Shown here in pieces: positions 62,271-64,000 of a stretch of DNA of 64,000 bases. The stretch comes from Mesonia mobilis DSM 19841 (GTDB lineage Bacteria; Bacteroidota; Bacteroidia; Flavobacteriales; Flavobacteriaceae). Below the pieces are notes generated by a model that did not search any database, was not told the DNA's origin, and saw only the letters and a program-made list of their open reading frames with translations. The translations under genes were made by a program, and so were the position numbers. The stretch's first letter is position 1, and each line of letters starts with the position of its first letter. The stretch spans positions 496,001-560,000 of the forward strand of contig NZ_AUHX01000001.1 in the NCBI RefSeq assembly GCF_000423405.1, read 5' to 3'.

Positions 62271-62831
62271 TTGATATCATTACCACCAAATAAAGGGAAA
62301 TTATTAGTAGCAGAACCTTCGATCATAGGAGACGTATCCTTTAATCGATCTGTTGTTCTATTGGCAGATCATAATGCAGAAGGATCGGTAGGTTTTATCT
62401 TGAATAAGGTTTTAGATTATAGCCTTTCTGAACTTGTACCCGGCGTAAATAAAGATTTTAAAATCTATAACGGTGGTCCGGTCGAGCAGGACAATCTCTA
62501 TTTTATACATAAAGTTCCAGACCTTATTCCTGGCAGTATAGAAATTGATGGCGGTATCTTTTGGGGCGGTAATTTTGAAGTCGTAAAAAGCCTCATTGAA
62601 AATAATCTTATTTTTGAAGATGATATCAAGTTTTTTCTAGGCTATAGCGGTTGGGATTCTAATCAACTTAACGTAGAATTAGATGCCAATGCTTGGGTCG
62701 TGATCGAAAACAAAGACAACAAAGGTATTTTACAACAAGATGCTACCAACTTCTGGAAAGATAAGATGGAAGAGCTTGGTGGTGATTACCTTATTTGGTC
62801 TAACGCACCAGAAAATCCTAGTTATAATTAA
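62271..62831 (+). CDS. YqgE/AlgH family protein
   Basis: The family is marked by LPPNKGKLLVAEPSIIGDVSFNRSVVLLADHNAEGSVGFILNK at the N-terminus, YNGGPVEQDNLYFIH near 75-90, and GYSGWDSNQLNVELDANAWVV near 130-150. Length 186 is typical. Function remains unclear in all organisms (linked to alginate regulation in Pseudomonas). The start codon is TTG at 62271 (typical homologues start Met-Ile-Ser/Thr); no ATG precedes it in frame. Preceded by an A-rich aaaagaa stretch. Confidence 0.92.
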   Translation: MISLPPNKGKLLVAEPSIIGDVSFNRSVVLLADHNAEGSVGFILNKVLDYSLSELVPGVNKDFKIYNGGPVEQDNLYFIHKVPDLIPGSIEIDGGIFWGGNFEVVKSLIENNLIFEDDIKFFLGYSGWDSNQLNVELDANAWVVIENKDNKGILQQDATNFWKDKMEELGGDYLIWSNAPENPSYN

Positions 62832-63673
62832 CCTAATCTTGCCGTCGTATTTAATTTAGCTAACAGTTGCTTCGCTACTTTATTTTCAAATTTTTTCTTT
62901 CTGTATTTTGTAATAGGTTGAATCCCAGAAATTACATTGGTGATGAATAATTCATCAGCTTTTTGTAACTCGAATGGTGAGATTGACGCTTCTTCAAAAG
63001 TAAATTCTTCCGTTTTTTGAATGATCCCTATTAATTGCTTACGCGTAATACCGTTTAAGCAACCATCACTTAATGGCGAAGTCTTAATTTTATTGCCTTT
63101 TACAACAAATAAATTCCCATTAATCGCTTCAACAATACTTTTATTTTCATTCACCAATAAACAGTTTTGGTAAGCGTTTTCTTCAGCAAAAATACTTGCC
63201 AAGATATTTAAGGTTTTATTGGTCGATTTTAACGTAGAAAGCAATCCGCTGGTGAGGTAATGATCTTTAAATAATTCTACCTCATAATCTTCTTCATTTA
63301 AAATGTAGAAAGGATTTTCTAATTCGTAAGTTCTAATCGCATAACCAACTTCTCTTGTCGTTGGACGATAAAGACCACCGGGCTTTCTGTAAACGTTTAT
63401 TTTTACTTTTACCGGTTTTTGGCTTAAGCCATTAGCTTCAATAAGCTGAAGGATTTGTTCTTCTAAATATTCTGGAGAGAAATTCATCGGGATTTCCATA
63501 CGTAAAATTCGCATCGAAGCCATTAAACGAAAATAATGATCTTCCCAAAACATAATTTTACCATTAATCACTCTAATGGTTTCAAAAAGGCCGTCTCCGT
63601 AATTAAAAGATCGGTTATCTAAGTCTAACTTTGCGTTTTGATCTTCTAATAGTTCACCTTCAAAATGTATCAT
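62828..63673 (-). CDS. Class IV aminotransferase (PabC/BCAT family)
   Basis: PLP fold type IV. Begins at ATG 63673 (MIHFEGELLEDQNAKLDLDNRSFNYGDGLFETIRV). The block NRSFNYGDGLFETIR is the class signature; the PLP Lys lies in TLKSTNKTLNILASIFAEENAYQNCLLVN near 150, and KADELFITNVISGIQPI is the late cofactor motif. It could be aminodeoxychorismate lyase (folate) or a branched-chain or D-amino acid aminotransferase. The size (281) and the late EFTFEEASISPFEL favour PabC-like, but this is not decided. An in-frame extension upstream to 63778 covers a terminator and is rejected. Confidence 0.87.
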   Translation of the reverse strand: MIHFEGELLEDQNAKLDLDNRSFNYGDGLFETIRVINGKIMFWEDHYFRLMASMRILRMEIPMNFSPEYLEEQILQLIEANGLSQKPVKVKINVYRKPGGLYRPTTREVGYAIRTYELENPFYILNEEDYEVELFKDHYLTSGLLSTLKSTNKTLNILASIFAEENAYQNCLLVNENKSIVEAINGNLFVVKGNKIKTSPLSDGCLNGITRKQLIGIIQKTEEFTFEEASISPFELQKADELFITNVISGIQPITKYRKKKFENKVAKQLLAKLNTTARLG

Positions 63674-63679
63674 AAAAAA

Positions 63680-63703
63680 CCCCGTATTTAAGTAAAAACG
63701 GGG
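63680..63703 (-). terminator. Terminator of the START-like gene
   Basis: Arms ccccgt (63680-63685) and acgggg (63698-63703), followed on the minus strand by TTTTTTATG. It ends the upstream START-like gene transcript and lies just before the class IV aminotransferase ATG. Confidence 0.75.
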
Positions 63704-63729
63704 CAAATATACTAAATTAAAAGGGTCTT

Positions 63730-64000
63730 TTAAACAGAACCTAATACATGTTTTAAATCTGAAATCATGTTTTCCCAAAGCATTTTTCCTTCATTTACTT
63801 CATCTTCGTCTTCCGCAAAATCGGTAATCATTAAAGAAACATCTTTGGTGATCTCATCTACCTGAATTCTTAATTCAAAAAAATACGGATCGCCTTCTTC
63901 TTCATCTTCTAACCAACGCAGCTTAATACGCTCGCCACTTTTTTTACTTACTAACTTGGCTTGCTCTTCGCTTCCTTCCCAAATAAAGGTGAAAATTTCT
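63730..64000 (-). CDS. START-like domain protein, cut by the window end
   Basis: The last 90 codons of a minus-strand gene: GEEIF-like FTFIWEGSEEQAKLVSKKSGERIKLRWLE, then FFELRIQVDEITKDVSLMITDFAEDEDE and a final helix GKMLWENMISDLKHVLGSV, ending in TAA at 63730-63732. This is the C-terminal half of the SRPBCC (START_2-like) proteins of Bacteroidota, presumed to bind a lipid or other hydrophobic ligand. The N-terminal half is outside the window. It ends at the terminator 63680-63703. Confidence 0.85.
   Translation of the reverse strand, partial: EIFTFIWEGSEEQAKLVSKKSGERIKLRWLEDEEEGDPYFFELRIQVDEITKDVSLMITDFAEDEDEVNEGKMLWENMISDLKHVLGSV

Noticed and set aside
63674-63778. N-terminal extension of the class IV aminotransferase frame
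   Set aside because: It crosses a terminator hairpin and the end of the START-like gene; the ATG at 63673 gives the normal family start.

Overview
The window is chromosomal DNA of a marine-type flavobacterium (Bacteroidota, Flavobacteriaceae; the gene content recalls Gramella, Zunongwangia or Salegentibacter, which is an inference). Supporting signs are the AT-rich sequence, TAnnTTTG-type promoter -7 boxes with little use of Shine-Dalgarno sites, a PorX-type regulator of the type IX secretion system, a fused LpxC/FabZ, the Bacteroidota-type integrase, and several small families typical of this class (DUF4290, BatA-like, START-like, DUF3124).

Layout. (1) 1-6.4 kb is an accessory region: the end of an ATP-binding AlbA_2-type protein, an abutting gene for a membrane-anchored KAP NTPase, a small membrane protein and a tyrosine integrase that faces away from a tRNA-Arg(TCT). 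This looks like the tRNA-proximal end of an integrated element whose other end is outside the window. (2) 6.6-14.3 kb holds housekeeping genes: aldehyde dehydrogenase, CorA, a TVP38-like protein, TruA, and the CysE-CysM cysteine pair. (3) 14.4-24.0 kb is a complete histidine operon on the minus strand (hisG-D-C-B-H-A-F-IE, then a thiamine diphosphokinase). It is preceded by a clear attenuator: an 18-codon leader peptide with six His codons, a terminator hairpin and a plausible antiterminator pairing. Almost every gap in this operon is stuffed with dispersed palindromic repeats. One palindrome sits in frame inside hisA, and a C/G-rich one appears to form part of the HisH N-terminus. A small GIY-YIG nuclease gene bracketed by the same repeats sits just downstream.

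(4) 24-31.9 kb: prohibitin, a von Willebrand-like membrane protein, FabG, a large M16 peptidase lipoprotein and SucD. (5) 31.9-38.3 kb: a lipid A cluster (lpxD, lpxC/fabZ, lpxA, efp, a second lpxD-like gene, an NTF2-like gene) and an HD hydrolase. (6) 38.4-43.2 kb: porX, tsaE, a 48-residue lipoprotein missed by length-limited gene finding, alanine dehydrogenase and small proteins. (7) 43.2-57.8 kb: MsrA, a LolD-like ATPase coupled to a large membrane protein, a GAF histidine kinase, a BatA-like protein, a dihydroorotase homologue that has lost its metal-binding His pair, an esterase, an MBL hydrolase, and a MurA with Asp in place of the fosfomycin-target Cys. (8) 57.9-64 kb: a small NTPase, a RecQ helicase without a recognisable start codon, Fmt, HU, YqgE, a class IV aminotransferase and a START-like gene cut by the window end.

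The two most promising areas are the his operon, with its attenuator and protein-invading palindromes next to a GIY-YIG nuclease, and the KAP/AlbA_2 pair in the tRNA-Arg element, a candidate defence module. No rRNA, CRISPR array or transposase gene was seen, and no stretch longer than 300 bases lacks a gene.
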